Shown: positions 48,684-58,442, counted from the stretch's first letter. The stretch: DNA of 64,000 bases from an uncultured Halieaceae bacterium (GCA_938074045.1 CALJGI010000004.1:124001-188000), one strand, 5' to 3'. Numbers and translations: made by a program. The notes: generated from the letters alone by a model not told the origin.

Positions 48684-49486
48684 TGGAGTGGCGGCGGCAA
48701 TTGGGGCAAACCGGCATGGAGATCAGCGCCATCGGTTTCGGGTCGGTGAAGCTCGGTCGCGATCACGGGGTAAAGTACCCCGAGCCCTTTACGGTTCCCA
48801 ACACCGCTGAAGCCCGCACACTACTGACAAAGGCACACGATCTCGGCGTTAATCTGATTGATACCGCACCCGCCTACGGCGGCAGCGAAGAACGCTTGGG
48901 CAACCTGTTACAGGGACAAAGGCAGAACTGGATTCTCTGCAGCAAAGTGGGTGAAGAGTTTGATGGCCGGGAGTCCCACTTTGATTTCAGCGGCAAACAC
49001 ACCCGCGCCAGCCTGGAGCGATCTCTGCGACGGCTCAGGACAGATTACCTGGATGTCGTGCTCATTCACTCGGACGGCAATGACGACGGCATCCTCGACG
49101 ATGGTGAAGCGCTGCAGGAATTGCAGAGGGCGCGGGATGAAGGCCTTGTCCGCGCTATCGGCATGTCTACCAAAACAGTAAGTGGCGGAACCAGAGCAGC
49201 GGAGTTATGTGACGTTATTATGGCCACTTACAACCCCGCTTATACAGATGAACTTCCGGTGCTGGACTGTTGCTCAAACCTCGGGGTGGGGGTCATGCTG
49301 AAAAAAGTGTTTGCCAGCGGCCACCTGCCCGCAGGCCATGCCGACCCCCTGGCCTACTCCCTCAATTTCGCACTATCACACCCGGCGACGAGCACAGCCA
49401 TCATCGGGACCATCAATCCAGACCATCTGTCTGCCAACATTCAGTTGGCAAAAACGCTCTGCGCGGAGGAGCCCAGGGGCAGCTGA
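48683..49486 (+). CDS. aldo/keto reductase
   Basis: 267 residues. Catalytic tetrad present: Asp60 and Tyr65 (NLIDTAPAYGGSEERLG), Lys88 (ILCSKVG) and His129 (DVVLIHSDG). NAD(P)H-binding C-terminal part with ATSTAIIGTINPDHL. Reduces a carbonyl substrate not known; the coupling to the FAD oxidoreductase suggests a two-step redox conversion. Its stop is inside a palindrome shared with the convergent hldE stop. Confidence 0.92.
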   Translation: MEWRRQLGQTGMEISAIGFGSVKLGRDHGVKYPEPFTVPNTAEARTLLTKAHDLGVNLIDTAPAYGGSEERLGNLLQGQRQNWILCSKVGEEFDGRESHFDFSGKHTRASLERSLRRLRTDYLDVVLIHSDGNDDGILDDGEALQELQRARDEGLVRAIGMSTKTVSGGTRAAELCDVIMATYNPAYTDELPVLDCCSNLGVGVMLKKVFASGHLPAGHADPLAYSLNFALSHPATSTAIIGTINPDHLSANIQLAKTLCAEEPRGS

Positions 49487-49499
49487 GCTCAGCTGTCCC
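49476..49499. terminator. 24-base palindrome spanning both convergent stop codons
   Basis: GGGGCAGCTGAG / CTCAGCTGTCCC pairs at 11 of 12 positions plus one G-T wobble. The stop of the aldo/keto reductase (49484-49486) and the stop of hldE on the other strand (49489-49491) are both inside it. No T-run follows on either side, so it may be a bidirectional RNA-end hairpin rather than a classic terminator. Confidence 0.5.
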
Positions 49500-50913
49500 G
49501 AATTTGTTCCACGATGGCAGTGGTTGAGACGTTGTCGAGAAAATCTAACACGGCCACCTCTCCGCCGTAACCCTCAACTATCTCCCAACCCACTACTTCA
49601 TCGTGCTGGTAATCGCCCCCTTTCACCAAAATATCGGGTCGCAGTCGCCGCAATAGTTCCTCAGGTGTATCCTGCTCAAAGCCGACCACCCAATCGACGG
49701 ATTCCAGGCCGGCCAACACGGCGAGACGACGGTCCAGGGGATTTACGGGCCGCCCTGCCCCCTTGAGACGTCGCACGGATGCATCGCTGTTGACGGCAAC
49801 CACCAGGCGATCCCCCAGAGCCCGGGCCTGTTCGAGATATCCCACATGGCCAGCGTGAATTATGTCAAAACAGCCATTGGTCATCACAACCCGCTCGCCG
49901 TGGGCCCGGGCATCGGCCATCACGATTTCAAGTTGATCTGGGGATACAGCACCGCGCTCAAAACCCTGCTCACGTTGCACGGCCCGGCGCAGTTCCGGCG
50001 CAGAGGTGGCCGCCGTTCCAAGCTTGCCAACCACCAGCCCAGCGGCCAGATTGGCCAGTCCCATGGCATCAGGAAAATCGGAACCGGCGGCAATCGCCGT
50101 GGCCAATACCGAGATAACCGTGTCACCGGCACCGGTGACATCGAACACTTCACGCGCCCGCGCCGGGAGGTGAAACTCGCCAAACCCGGGTCGCAGCAGC
50201 GTCATACCGCCCTCACCCCGGGTTACCAGCAGGGCTTCCAGTTCGCACTGTACAATGAGGTCGATGCCCCGTTTAACCAGTTCTTCCTCGCTGGAACAAT
50301 GGCCCACTACTCGCTCAAATTCATCGAGATTGGGGGTTAGCAGCGTGGCGCCACAATAGCGTGAAAAATCTGTGCCCTTGGGATCAATCAGTACCGGCAG
50401 ACCCCGCGCCCGCGCAGACTGTATCCAGGGCTGAGGATTCTCCAACACGCCTTTGCCGTAATCCGACAGCACCAGCGCATTCATACCCTCCAGCAAGCCA
50501 GCTATCTGAGCGGTCAGCCCCGCAGCATCTGCTGCCAGAAAGGGTTCTTCAAAATCCATACGCAGTAATTGTTGATGGCGACTGATAACCCGCAGCTTAG
50601 TGATGGTGGGGTGGGACTCCACCGACACCAGCTTATTGTCCACCTCGCTTGCTTCCAGACTTGCCGCAAGGCTGTCAGCTGCCTCGTCATTTCCCACCAA
50701 TCCGACGAGTGATGCGTAGGCACCCAGACTGGTAATATTCAGCGCTACGTTGCCAGCGCCACCGGGGCGGTCCTCGCGATTGTTCACCTTCACCACGGGT
50801 ACCGGCGCCTCGGGGGACACCCGGCTGGTAGAGCCATGCCAATACCGGTCCAGCATGACATCGCCGACCACCAGCACTCGCGCTCGATTAAAATCGGGCA
50901 TTTTTATTTTCAT
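49489..50913 (-). CDS. hldE: bifunctional heptose-7-phosphate kinase / heptose-1-phosphate adenylyltransferase
   Basis: 474 residues (E. coli 477). N-terminal PfkB-type kinase domain to about residue 320: [35 protein letters not shown] and the [14 protein letters not shown] anion hole. C-terminal cytidylyltransferase-like domain: [20 protein letters not shown] and [14 protein letters not shown]. It performs two steps of ADP-heptose synthesis for the LPS inner core. Also called rfaE. Confidence 0.97.
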   Translation of the reverse strand: MKIKMPDFNRARVLVVGDVMLDRYWHGSTSRVSPEAPVPVVKVNNREDRPGGAGNVALNITSLGAYASLVGLVGNDEAADSLAASLEASEVDNKLVSVESHPTITKLRVISRHQQLLRMDFEEPFLAADAAGLTAQIAGLLEGMNALVLSDYGKGVLENPQPWIQSARARGLPVLIDPKGTDFSRYCGATLLTPNLDEFERVVGHCSSEEELVKRGIDLIVQCELEALLVTRGEGGMTLLRPGFGEFHLPARAREVFDVTGAGDTVISVLATAIAAGSDFPDAMGLANLAAGLVVGKLGTAATSAPELRRAVQREQGFERGAVSPDQLEIVMADARAHGERVVMTNGCFDIIHAGHVGYLEQARALGDRLVVAVNSDASVRRLKGAGRPVNPLDRRLAVLAGLESVDWVVGFEQDTPEELLRRLRPDILVKGGDYQHDEVVGWEIVEGYGGEVAVLDFLDNVSTTAIVEQIRDS

Positions 50914-51106
50914 TGGCGGTATCCTGCCCTATCGATTCCTGTCGTGTTAAAACTGTGTACCACACCGCCTAGATATCAACCCCGGCGCCGGGCACTTACA
51001 GCCCGCGCATGATAACACGGTGCACTGGCGTCGCAGCCCCGGCGGTATTGCCTGACCCGGGCAAAACCGCTATGGTCGCCGCTCGCCAACAGAGTGAAAG
51101 GGAGCG

Positions 51107-51724
51107 ATGACACCGCAACTAACAATCGACACCACCGACATAAAAGGTTTTCTAGCTGATAACGAGGCAGAAGCACTGTTCGATGCCGCGCACAGGGCTG
51201 CCCCGCTTGGGCCCATTCTTGAAATCGGCAGCTACTGCGGGAAATCGACCATCTATCTGGGTGTTGCCGCCCAGAAACATGGCAGCAGTGTCTATGCGCT
51301 GGATCACCACCGTGGCTCAGAGGAGCATCAACCGGGCGAGTTCTTTCACGATCCGGACCTCGTTGATGGTGAAGGTCAGGTTGACACCTTCAGAGAGTTT
51401 CGGCGCAATGTCCACATCGCGGGGTTGGACGACACTGTCATACCAATGGTGACAGATTCCCAGACAGCCATTCGCCACTGGTCAATTCCACTGGGCATGG
51501 TGTTTATCGATGGCGGTCATAGCCTGACCGCTGCGCTGACAGACTATCGGTGCTGGGCGCCACACATTCTTCCGGGTGGCATCCTGGCCATACACGATGT
51601 TTTCAGCGACGCCTACGCCGGGGGCCAAGCGCCACACACCATTTATTCAATGGCCCTTAGCTCGGGGTTGTTTGAGGAAATTGATCTGGTGAATACCCTG
51701 GCGCTGCTGCGCCGGGTCAGCTGA
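51107..51724 (+). CDS. class I SAM methyltransferase (Methyltransf_24 type)
   Basis: 205 residues with a strong GGGAG ribosome site. SAM-binding motif I PILEIGSYCGKSTIYLG at residues 36-52, acidic post-I Asp in YALDHHRG, and motif VFIDGGHSLTAALTDY. C-terminal region AIHDVFSDAYAGGQAPH. The VFIDGGHS-type motif is common in sugar or polyketide O-methyltransferases. The gene lies in the surface-glycan region, so a glycan methyl donor role is plausible. Its end overlaps the next, convergent gene by 8 bases. Confidence 0.88.
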   Translation: MTPQLTIDTTDIKGFLADNEAEALFDAAHRAAPLGPILEIGSYCGKSTIYLGVAAQKHGSSVYALDHHRGSEEHQPGEFFHDPDLVDGEGQVDTFREFRRNVHIAGLDDTVIPMVTDSQTAIRHWSIPLGMVFIDGGHSLTAALTDYRCWAPHILPGGILAIHDVFSDAYAGGQAPHTIYSMALSSGLFEEIDLVNTLALLRRVS

Positions 51725-52790
51725 ACTTTACTTCGTAGCCGGAGGTATCTTCGGGGACCAGCAGCTGCACACTTTGAAACAACTGTGACGCCGGTGTGTG
51801 CCCGGTCAGCGCATCGGCCGCCAGAATAACAGCACCCGCCGTCCAGGTTGGCCGCTCTTCCGGCCACAGTATATCCAGCGCGAACTGATAGCCGGTCCAG
51901 TATGATCCGTCGCCATGCCGCCATTGATGCAACCAACTGTATAGTTCGACCGCGCGGGCGTGATCACCCACCGCCAGCAAGGCCATGACGAGCTCACAAC
52001 TTTCCGCCACTGTAGCCCAGGGCTCATCCGCGACACAGCGGCAACCCAGACCCGGCTCCACAAACTCCGACCAGCGTGACAGTATGCGCTGGTGTCCCGC
52101 AGTACCTGAAATCGCACCAGACAGGACCGGGTAAAACCAATCCATTGAATAGCGGGATTTGCTCTCCCAGGTACGATCAAAGCGTTCCGGTTTGTGCCGA
52201 ATGGCATCCCCCAGTCGCTCCCGTGCCGACAACCACTCGGGACGGTCCTGATCGAGGGTGACCGCAATGTTGTGTGCGCATTCCAGACTCTTGTAGATAG
52301 AGCTACAACCGGTCAAAAGTGCATCTGACTTGGGTTTGCCCTCAGTATCGACCGCCCAGTCTATGTCACCCTCTGGATGTTGAAGGCGCAGGACGAATTC
52401 GATCGCCGATTCTACTGTGTGCCACATATCCTGCAAAAACTGTTGGTTTTGACTGATCATATAGTGGTGCCACACACCGGTTGCGACGTAGGCGACAAAA
52501 TTGCTTTCCCTGCGCTGATCGTTTTCCACCAGCCCATTGCGATAGGCAGCCCACCAGGAGCCGTCGTCGAGCTGAATGTCGCGCAACCAGAAATAGGAAC
52601 GTTCAGCCGCGTCAAACTCGCCACCGATACTGAAAGCCATCGCTACTTCCACATGATCCCAGGGGTCGGCATAACCGTCCTTGAACCAGGGCACGACGCC
52701 GCTGGCGAGTTGTTCTTCCAGCATAAAGTCGATAGTGGGGCGGAAAAACTCGGCGGGGTACAACCCGCGACTCAGATACAGGCCGCTCAC
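51717..52790 (-). CDS. alpha-toroid (prenyltransferase/terpenoid-cyclase-like) protein, unknown role
   Basis: 357 residues from a GTG start that overlaps the upstream methyltransferase stop (GTGA). Repeated helical-hairpin units with QW-like motifs, for example DIQLDDGSWWAAYRNG, LQHPEGDIDWAVD and WRHGDGSYWTGYQFAL, indicate an alpha/alpha-toroid fold of the prenyltransferase or glycoside-hydrolase type. I see no DxDD cyclase motif or prenyltransferase zinc site, so a terpene role is unlikely. In a glycan operon it may bind or cleave sugar chains; that is inference. Confidence 0.75.
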   Translation of the reverse strand: MSGLYLSRGLYPAEFFRPTIDFMLEEQLASGVVPWFKDGYADPWDHVEVAMAFSIGGEFDAAERSYFWLRDIQLDDGSWWAAYRNGLVENDQRRESNFVAYVATGVWHHYMISQNQQFLQDMWHTVESAIEFVLRLQHPEGDIDWAVDTEGKPKSDALLTGCSSIYKSLECAHNIAVTLDQDRPEWLSARERLGDAIRHKPERFDRTWESKSRYSMDWFYPVLSGAISGTAGHQRILSRWSEFVEPGLGCRCVADEPWATVAESCELVMALLAVGDHARAVELYSWLHQWRHGDGSYWTGYQFALDILWPEERPTWTAGAVILAADALTGHTPASQLFQSVQLLVPEDTSGYEVKFS

Positions 52791-53503
52791 GCCGACAACT
52801 CCTTACGAAAATACATGACTACGCTCTTACCCAGCAAGGGGTTCAGCAAGCGTTCCAGAGTGCGGGTAAACCAGGGCCTGTCCATCAAATCCCACACCAG
52901 CAGGCGATGGTACTGACGCACCAGCCAGTTGCTGTCCTGGGAATCCCAGAACAAGCATTTGAGCCACCAGAACGGCGCGTGCAGGGCGTGGGCCCAATGC
53001 CGGTAATAATAATCAAAACCGCGCTCTTCAATCTGCTCCCGCAGCTCACTCGCTGCAAATATTCGAATATGCCCACCTTCCACTTCGTGGTAGGCACTGC
53101 TCAGGGCCCAGCATATTTTCTCAGGCCAACGCCGCGGGACACTTGCACAGAACAATCCTCCCGGCTTCAGTACCCGCTGGATTTCCCCCAATACGGCCTG
53201 ATAGTCAGGAATGTGTTCCAGTACCTCAGAACAAATCACACGGTCAAAGGTGTTATCAGCAAAAGGCAGATCCAGCGCATTGGCCTGAGACAGTCCGAAG
53301 CTGCGGGCATCATTATCTGCATGGGCGAAGGGTACAAATTTGTCCCGGGTGGCAGTCAGATCAGCATGACTTAAATCCACACCAAAAGCGTGCACTTCCT
53401 GCTCCAGATAGGCGGAGATTACGTGACGACCCTCACCACAGCCGAGATCCAGAACGACATCCCCTGCGCGCAGCGGGAAATGTTGAAAATCAACGGTTTG
53501 CAC
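52787..53503 (-). CDS. class I SAM methyltransferase (Methyltransf_11 type)
   Basis: 238 residues from a GTG start inside the end of the GT4 gene (14-base overlap). Motif I DVVLDLGCGEGRHVISA (residues 15-31), HAFGVDLSHADLT, LDLPFADNTFDRVICSEVLEHI and LKPGGLFCASVPRRWPE. Typical small-molecule methyltransferase; target unknown. Sits between a glycosyltransferase and the toroid protein. Confidence 0.9.
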   Translation of the reverse strand: MQTVDFQHFPLRAGDVVLDLGCGEGRHVISAYLEQEVHAFGVDLSHADLTATRDKFVPFAHADNDARSFGLSQANALDLPFADNTFDRVICSEVLEHIPDYQAVLGEIQRVLKPGGLFCASVPRRWPEKICWALSSAYHEVEGGHIRIFAASELREQIEERGFDYYYRHWAHALHAPFWWLKCLFWDSQDSNWLVRQYHRLLVWDLMDRPWFTRTLERLLNPLLGKSVVMYFRKELSA

Positions 53504-54803
53504 TGCTTAAAACCTGATTGTAGTACCCGGTGAGTTGGCGCGCGGCCACCCGCCAGCAGAATTGCTCGAGAATACGCTTGCGTCCCGCTACAGCCAGTTC
53601 CGCGCGCAACGACTCGTCTTTAATCAGACGGCGCACAGCCTCGACTATGGCATCGGTGTCGCGCACAGGGATCAGAATTCCCGCATCACCCACCACCTCT
53701 GGTAGCGCACCACCGACAGTAGACACCACAGGCACGCCACAGGCCATTGCCTCTCCCGCTGGCAATCCAAACCCTTCGTAGACAGAGGGCACCACTGCAA
53801 CGGAGGCCTCAGCGTAGTAACGGACCATCTCCTCGGTGCTGATACGACTGACAAAGCGGATCGAGTCCGAAATTCCCAGACGTGCAATCAGCCTTTCCGT
53901 ATGCCCTCCGATTTTTGGCTTGCCAACCAGCAACAGTTCCAGATCGGGGTATTCCTCACGCAGCACTGCGATAGCGTGTAACAAATAGCTGAGCCCTTTC
54001 AGCGGTTGGTCAGCCGAGGCCGTTGCCATCAGTCGCAGTGGTTTGCGCTCGATCTCTGGCATGGGGCGAAAAATCCCGGTATCGATACCGTTGTAAACAA
54101 CCCTGATCGCCGCAGGCTGGATACCGAAATCACGGGCAATATCCTGCCGCGATTGTTCCGACACAGTGACAATATTGTGCAGACGGTTGACCACTTGCTT
54201 CTGCATAATGAGGAAGGAGTGCCACCGCCTGATCAAGAGCCGTTGCCACCAATTGCGCGCCGAGGACAGCGCGATACGCAGATCACTGGTGATCGGGTGA
54301 TGGAGAGTGGTAATCAGCGGCAAACCCATACGCTGCAACTCCAGCATGCCGTAGCTCAAGCTCTGATTGTCATGTATGAGATCGTATTCGTGGCCGTGTT
54401 TGCGCAGGTACTTCACTACCCGCCGACCGAAGGTGTAGGGCTCCGAGAAGCCGCCGGTCAATTTGCTCAGCCATTCGATAATATTGGTCAGAGAACGCAG
54501 GTGACGCGGACGCAGGGATGCCAAGCCATTTTCAAACAAGTCCAGGCTGGGCATGCGGATCAGGCGCACCCGGAAGTCCAGTACGGGATACGGTGGGCCG
54601 GAAATCACGTCCACCTGATGACCAGCTTCGACCAACGCCTTGCTCAGGTAGCTGATATAGACGCCCTGACCCCCGCTGGTCGGACTACTGCGGTACCCCA
54701 AAAGGCATATTTTCAGCGGTTTTTGACTATCGCGTTCAGGAAGTGGCACCACATCCGCGAGGGTACCTGTGTCCGCCTTGTCAGCGGGCTGTTCAGCTTG
54801 CAT
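53490..54803 (-). CDS. glycosyltransferase family 4
   Basis: 437 residues. GT-B fold: N-terminal acceptor domain starting LLGYRSSPTSGGQGVYISYL and C-terminal donor domain with VVYNGIDTGIF, LLVGKPKIGG and the E-x7-E motif in SVYEGFGLPAGEAMACGVPVVST. About 25 N-terminal residues before the fold look unstructured. Retaining transfer from a nucleotide sugar; donor not known. First gene of the leftward GT-methyltransferase-toroid run. Confidence 0.93.
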   Translation of the reverse strand: MQAEQPADKADTGTLADVVPLPERDSQKPLKICLLGYRSSPTSGGQGVYISYLSKALVEAGHQVDVISGPPYPVLDFRVRLIRMPSLDLFENGLASLRPRHLRSLTNIIEWLSKLTGGFSEPYTFGRRVVKYLRKHGHEYDLIHDNQSLSYGMLELQRMGLPLITTLHHPITSDLRIALSSARNWWQRLLIRRWHSFLIMQKQVVNRLHNIVTVSEQSRQDIARDFGIQPAAIRVVYNGIDTGIFRPMPEIERKPLRLMATASADQPLKGLSYLLHAIAVLREEYPDLELLLVGKPKIGGHTERLIARLGISDSIRFVSRISTEEMVRYYAEASVAVVPSVYEGFGLPAGEAMACGVPVVSTVGGALPEVVGDAGILIPVRDTDAIVEAVRRLIKDESLRAELAVAGRKRILEQFCWRVAARQLTGYYNQVLSSANR

Positions 54804-54830
54804 AATCCGGATTCGCCCCAGCGTTTTGGT

Positions 54831-54854
54831 TTTTTACGTTGACCCACGTAAAAA
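54831..54854. terminator. AT-rich inverted repeat in divergent GT4-rmlA region
   Basis: TTTTTACGT (54831-54839), six-base loop, ACGTAAAAA (54846-54854), directly upstream of the GT4 start on the minus strand. Terminator-like by its flanking A and T runs, but its place in a divergent promoter region suggests an operator as likely. Confidence 0.4.
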
Positions 54855-54927
54855 GGCCCCAGATTCTAAGCACTTAGCGCTGAAAAATCCAGTTATCCAC
54901 AGCTCGTGCCGCAGCTGCGGTACAGCG

Positions 54928-54933
54928 TATAAT
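54928..54933 (+). promoter_or_regulatory. candidate -10 box of rmlA
   Basis: Perfect TATAAT 26 bases before the rmlA ATG. No good -35 hexamer at 17 bases, so strength is uncertain. Confidence 0.4.
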
Positions 54934-54959
54934 ACCTCACCCGCCCCCGGATCTTCGCT

Positions 54960-55865
54960 ATGGCTCAATCGACGTACAAAGGTATCATCCTCGCAGGAGG
55001 CTCCGGCAGCCGACTCCATCCATTGACAAGCTCGGTCAGCAAACAACTCATGCCGGTGTATGACAAACCCATGATTTACTACCCGCTGGCCACTCTGATG
55101 CTGGCAGGTATCCGGGATATCCTGATTATTACCACACCCAAGGATCAGAGCGCCTTTACCTCGCTGCTTGGAGACGGCAGTCAGTGGGGAATCAATCTCA
55201 AGTATGCAACACAGCCCAGTCCCGACGGTCTCGCACAGGCTTTTATCATCGGCGAATCGTTTATTGGCGATCATCCGGTCAGCCTTATCCTGGGCGACAA
55301 TATTTTTTATGGCGGTGGCCTTAGCCAGAAGCTCTCCAACGCAGGTCATAGGGATGAGGGCGCATCGGTGTTTGCCTACTACGTGACCGATCCACAGCGT
55401 TATGGCGTGGTCAACTTTGACGATCAGGGCACTGCCATCGATATCGAGGAAAAACCAGAGGCGCCAAAGTCCCACTATGCGGTTACTGGCCTGTACTTCT
55501 ATGACAACCAGGTGGTGGATATTGCGAAGGGCATAAAACCCTCGTCGCGGGGAGAGCTGGAGATTACCGACGTCAATCTACACTATCTCCGTGAACAGTC
55601 CCTGCGGGTAGAGGTGCTGAGTCGCGGGACAGCCTGGCTGGATACCGGCACCCATAATTCCCTGTTGGATGCCGCCAATTTTATTCGGGTAGTTGAAGAG
55701 CGCCAGGGTCTCAAGATCGCATGCCCGGAGGAAGTTGCCTATCGCCAGGGATTTATCGACGCAGATCAATTGCAGGCTCTGGCGGAGCCGCTGCTGAAGA
55801 GCGGCTATGGTCGTTATCTACACAATCTTTTGCTGGACACAGAGTCGGTCCTCGATGGTTACTAG
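54960..55865 (+). CDS. rmlA: glucose-1-phosphate thymidylyltransferase
   Basis: 301 residues. [22 protein letters not shown] signature at about residues 8-29, then [30 protein letters not shown] and [17 protein letters not shown]. Makes dTDP-glucose from glucose-1-phosphate and dTTP, the first step to dTDP-rhamnose. Followed 52 bases later by rmlC on the same strand. Also called rfbA. Confidence 0.97.
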   Translation: MAQSTYKGIILAGGSGSRLHPLTSSVSKQLMPVYDKPMIYYPLATLMLAGIRDILIITTPKDQSAFTSLLGDGSQWGINLKYATQPSPDGLAQAFIIGESFIGDHPVSLILGDNIFYGGGLSQKLSNAGHRDEGASVFAYYVTDPQRYGVVNFDDQGTAIDIEEKPEAPKSHYAVTGLYFYDNQVVDIAKGIKPSSRGELEITDVNLHYLREQSLRVEVLSRGTAWLDTGTHNSLLDAANFIRVVEERQGLKIACPEEVAYRQGFIDADQLQALAEPLLKSGYGRYLHNLLLDTESVLDGY

Positions 55866-55917
55866 GCTGACTGGACTGGGTCGGGTATCCAGGTTTGCAT
55901 CGCAGCGCGCCGCCTAA

Positions 55918-56484
55918 ATGGAAATCTCGGTAACTCCCCTCAAGGACTGTTTGATCCTGCAACCCGCGGTGCACGGTGACGAGCGTGGCTTTTTCCTGGA
56001 GAGCTGGAATTCCTCCCGCTTTTCCGAACTCGGGCTGGAACTCAATTTTGTCCAGGATAATCACAGCCGCAGCGCGCAGGGTACGCTGCGAGGGCTGCAC
56101 TACCAACTCGATCGCCCACAGGGCAAGCTGGTGCGCTGCACCCGGGGCGAGGTGTTTGATGTGGCGGTGGACTTGCGGCGGGATTCACCCAGCTTTGGGC
56201 AATGGTTGGGCATTACCCTGTCCGCGAGCAATTTCACCATGTTATGGCTACCACCCGGGTTTGCTCACGGGTTTTACGTCACCTCGAAGGTGGCGGAATT
56301 TCAGTATAAGTGCACGGATATCTACCACCCGCAATCGGAAGTATCCATACGTTGGGATGACGCTGAGCTCGCCATCGACTGGCCGCTGGTGGACGGCTCG
56401 CCGCCGTCACTTTCAAGCAAAGATGAGGTCGGTTTGGCCTTTGCCGATGCCCCACTTTTCGACAACCGACCCGCCTCGACCTGA
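55918..56484 (+). CDS. rmlC: dTDP-4-dehydrorhamnose 3,5-epimerase
   Basis: 188 residues. Cupin fold with DERGFFLESWN, DNHSRSAQGTLRGLHYQ (active-site His), LVRCTRGEVFDVAVDLRR and PPGFAHGFYV. Third step of dTDP-rhamnose synthesis. Ends 7 bases from the convergent rmlB stop. Also called rfbC. Confidence 0.97.
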   Translation: MEISVTPLKDCLILQPAVHGDERGFFLESWNSSRFSELGLELNFVQDNHSRSAQGTLRGLHYQLDRPQGKLVRCTRGEVFDVAVDLRRDSPSFGQWLGITLSASNFTMLWLPPGFAHGFYVTSKVAEFQYKCTDIYHPQSEVSIRWDDAELAIDWPLVDGSPPSLSSKDEVGLAFADAPLFDNRPAST

Positions 56485-56491
56485 GCCACGA

Positions 56492-57556
56492 TCAGGTTTG
56501 CAGTAGCGGTCTCCACCAATCCGGATTGGCCAGGTACCAGGCGATTGTGCGGGACAACCCACTGTCAAAGTTCTCCACTGGTTGATAACCCAACTGCTTA
56601 GATATCTTGGTCGCGTCAATGGCGTAACGACGATCGTGGCCCGGACGATCGGTGACAAAGGTGATGGCTTCCGCCGAGGTCGCACCGCGCGCCGAGTATG
56701 CCTGGGGGTATCGTTGCGCCAGTGAGGCATCATCGGCAAACCGCTGGTCTAGCTGCTGGCAGATCAGTTGCACGATATCGATATTAGTACACTCATTGTT
56801 GCCGCCGATGTTGTAGGTCTCTCCAACCACTCCGCGTTCCAGAACCAATTCGATGCCCCGGCAGTGATCTTCGACGTACAGCCAGTCACGGACATTCAAG
56901 CCATCCCCGTATACCGGCACCGGTAGCCCGCGCAACAGGTTGGTCAGTACCAGAGGGATCAGTTTTTCTGGAAAATGGAATGGTCCGTAGTTATTCGAGC
57001 AATTACTGGTGCTGACCTGTAACCCATAGGTGTGGTGATAGGCCCGCACCAGATGATCACTGCCCGCCTTACTGGCTGAATACGGGGAATTGGGCTCATA
57101 TTTCTGCTCCTCGTGAAAACCCGGATCACCCGCTGACAGAGAACCATAAACTTCGTCAGTTGAAACGTGATGAAAACGATGTTCCATTCCGCTGCCGCTC
57201 AACCAGACTTCCCGTGCGGCTTCGAGCAAACTGTAAGTCCCCAGCAGGTTCGTGGTAATAAACGCCCCGGGGCCAGTAATCGAGCGGTCGACATGACTCT
57301 CCGCGGCAAAATGGACAATTGTGTCGAGACGTTCGGTCGCCAACAACTCACTGACGAGGGCGGTGTCCCCTATATCGCCATGAACAAACCGAAACGCCGG
57401 GTTCGCCTCCACGACGGCCAGACTGGCACGATTGCCGCAATAGGTCAGGGCATCCAGGACCACCACCCGGCCGCCAGCGTGATTCTGCAGCCACTGCAGA
57501 ACGAAATTGGCACCAATAAAACCGGCACCACCGGTGACAAGCAAACGTTCATTCAA
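56492..57556 (-). CDS. rmlB: dTDP-glucose 4,6-dehydratase
   Basis: 354 residues. Extended SDR: TGGAGFIGANFVLQWL NAD motif, HFAAESHVDRSI, HVSTDEVYGSL (Thr-Asp-Glu catalytic set) and PYSASKAGSDHLVRAY (YxxxK). Second step of the pathway. The start overlaps the end of rmlD by 8 bases. Confidence 0.97.
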   Translation of the reverse strand: MNERLLVTGGAGFIGANFVLQWLQNHAGGRVVVLDALTYCGNRASLAVVEANPAFRFVHGDIGDTALVSELLATERLDTIVHFAAESHVDRSITGPGAFITTNLLGTYSLLEAAREVWLSGSGMEHRFHHVSTDEVYGSLSAGDPGFHEEQKYEPNSPYSASKAGSDHLVRAYHHTYGLQVSTSNCSNNYGPFHFPEKLIPLVLTNLLRGLPVPVYGDGLNVRDWLYVEDHCRGIELVLERGVVGETYNIGGNNECTNIDIVQLICQQLDQRFADDASLAQRYPQAYSARGATSAEAITFVTDRPGHDRRYAIDATKISKQLGYQPVENFDSGLSRTIAWYLANPDWWRPLLQT

Positions 57557-58442
57557 GATAAGGCTCTCCCCTGTTCTTCAGCTCCTCGAGCATGGCCACC
57601 AGTTGTTGCGGCCAGGGCTGTTGCACCACGCCCAGTGCTGACACGGTGGCAGAGCAATCCAGCACGCTGTATGCCGGGCGCTGGGCCGGTGTCGGATATT
57701 GCTCTGTACCCACCGGATTTATCGTCACCGGCTTCTGCAGCAGCCCCACGGTTCGGGCCTGGTCTGATATCGATTGCGCAAATTCGTACCAGCTGGCCTC
57801 GCAGCCATCGGTCCAATGATAGATGCCGTGTAACTCCGGTCGCCGCGCCAGCAGCCAGATCACCTCGGCTAACCCACGCGCCCAGGTCGGCGCACCGCGC
57901 TGATCATCAACCACGTTCAGGGTCTCTCTCTCAGCCATCAGTCGCAACATGGTTTTCACAAAATTATGCCCATATGCCGAGTATAGCCAAGCCGTCCGCA
58001 ATACCACGCCGAGATCACCGGCGAATTCCAGCACCGCCCGTTCACCCGCCAGTTTGGTGCGCCCGTACACCCCCAGACCGCTGGTTTGATCAGCGGGGAG
58101 GTAGGGACGGTCCCGATTTCCATCAAAGACAAAATCGGTGGATATGTGAATCAGGCGCGATCCCGCCTGACGCGCCCCTCGCGCCAGATTTTCCACCGCA
58201 TCGGCATTCACCGCCTGCGCCTGTGCTGGTTCCGATTCAGCTTTATCCACGCCGGTGTACGCTGCCGCATTGATCACAACAGCAGGGTCTTCCGTCGCAA
58301 ACACACGGGCCACCGCATCCGCGTCGCAGATATCAAGCGCATGACGATCACAAGAAACCAGGTCACATTCGGGCGGTCGCGTCGCAATCAGTTCCCGGCC
58401 CAATTGCCCGTTGGCACCCAGCAGTAATGTCTTGTAGATCAT
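57549..58442 (-). CDS. rmlD: dTDP-4-dehydrorhamnose reductase
   Basis: 297 residues from the ATG at 58442 (the frame is open to 58577, but without similarity). SDR: LLLGANGQLGRELI, VINAAAYTGVDKAES, STDFVFDGN and YGRTKLAGERAV (YxxxK). Last step, giving dTDP-L-rhamnose. Precedes rmlB on the same strand, a two-gene unit facing rmlA-rmlC. Confidence 0.96.
   Translation of the reverse strand: MIYKTLLLGANGQLGRELIATRPPECDLVSCDRHALDICDADAVARVFATEDPAVVINAAAYTGVDKAESEPAQAQAVNADAVENLARGARQAGSRLIHISTDFVFDGNRDRPYLPADQTSGLGVYGRTKLAGERAVLEFAGDLGVVLRTAWLYSAYGHNFVKTMLRLMAERETLNVVDDQRGAPTWARGLAEVIWLLARRPELHGIYHWTDGCEASWYEFAQSISDQARTVGLLQKPVTINPVGTEQYPTPAQRPAYSVLDCSATVSALGVVQQPWPQQLVAMLEELKNRGEPYLE

Noticed and set aside
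51717-52790. Squalene-hopene cyclase or protein prenyltransferase
   Set aside because: QW-like repeats suggest the fold, but no DxDD motif or zinc-ligand set is visible, so only the fold is claimed.
54006-54842. 278-codon open frame on the plus strand over the GT4 gene
   Set aside because: Antisense to a convincing GT4 glycosyltransferase; no motif.
57167-58273. 368-codon open frame on the plus strand across rmlB and rmlD
   Set aside because: Antisense to two well-supported genes, with composition of a shadow (Pro/Arg/Ser-rich) and no domain.
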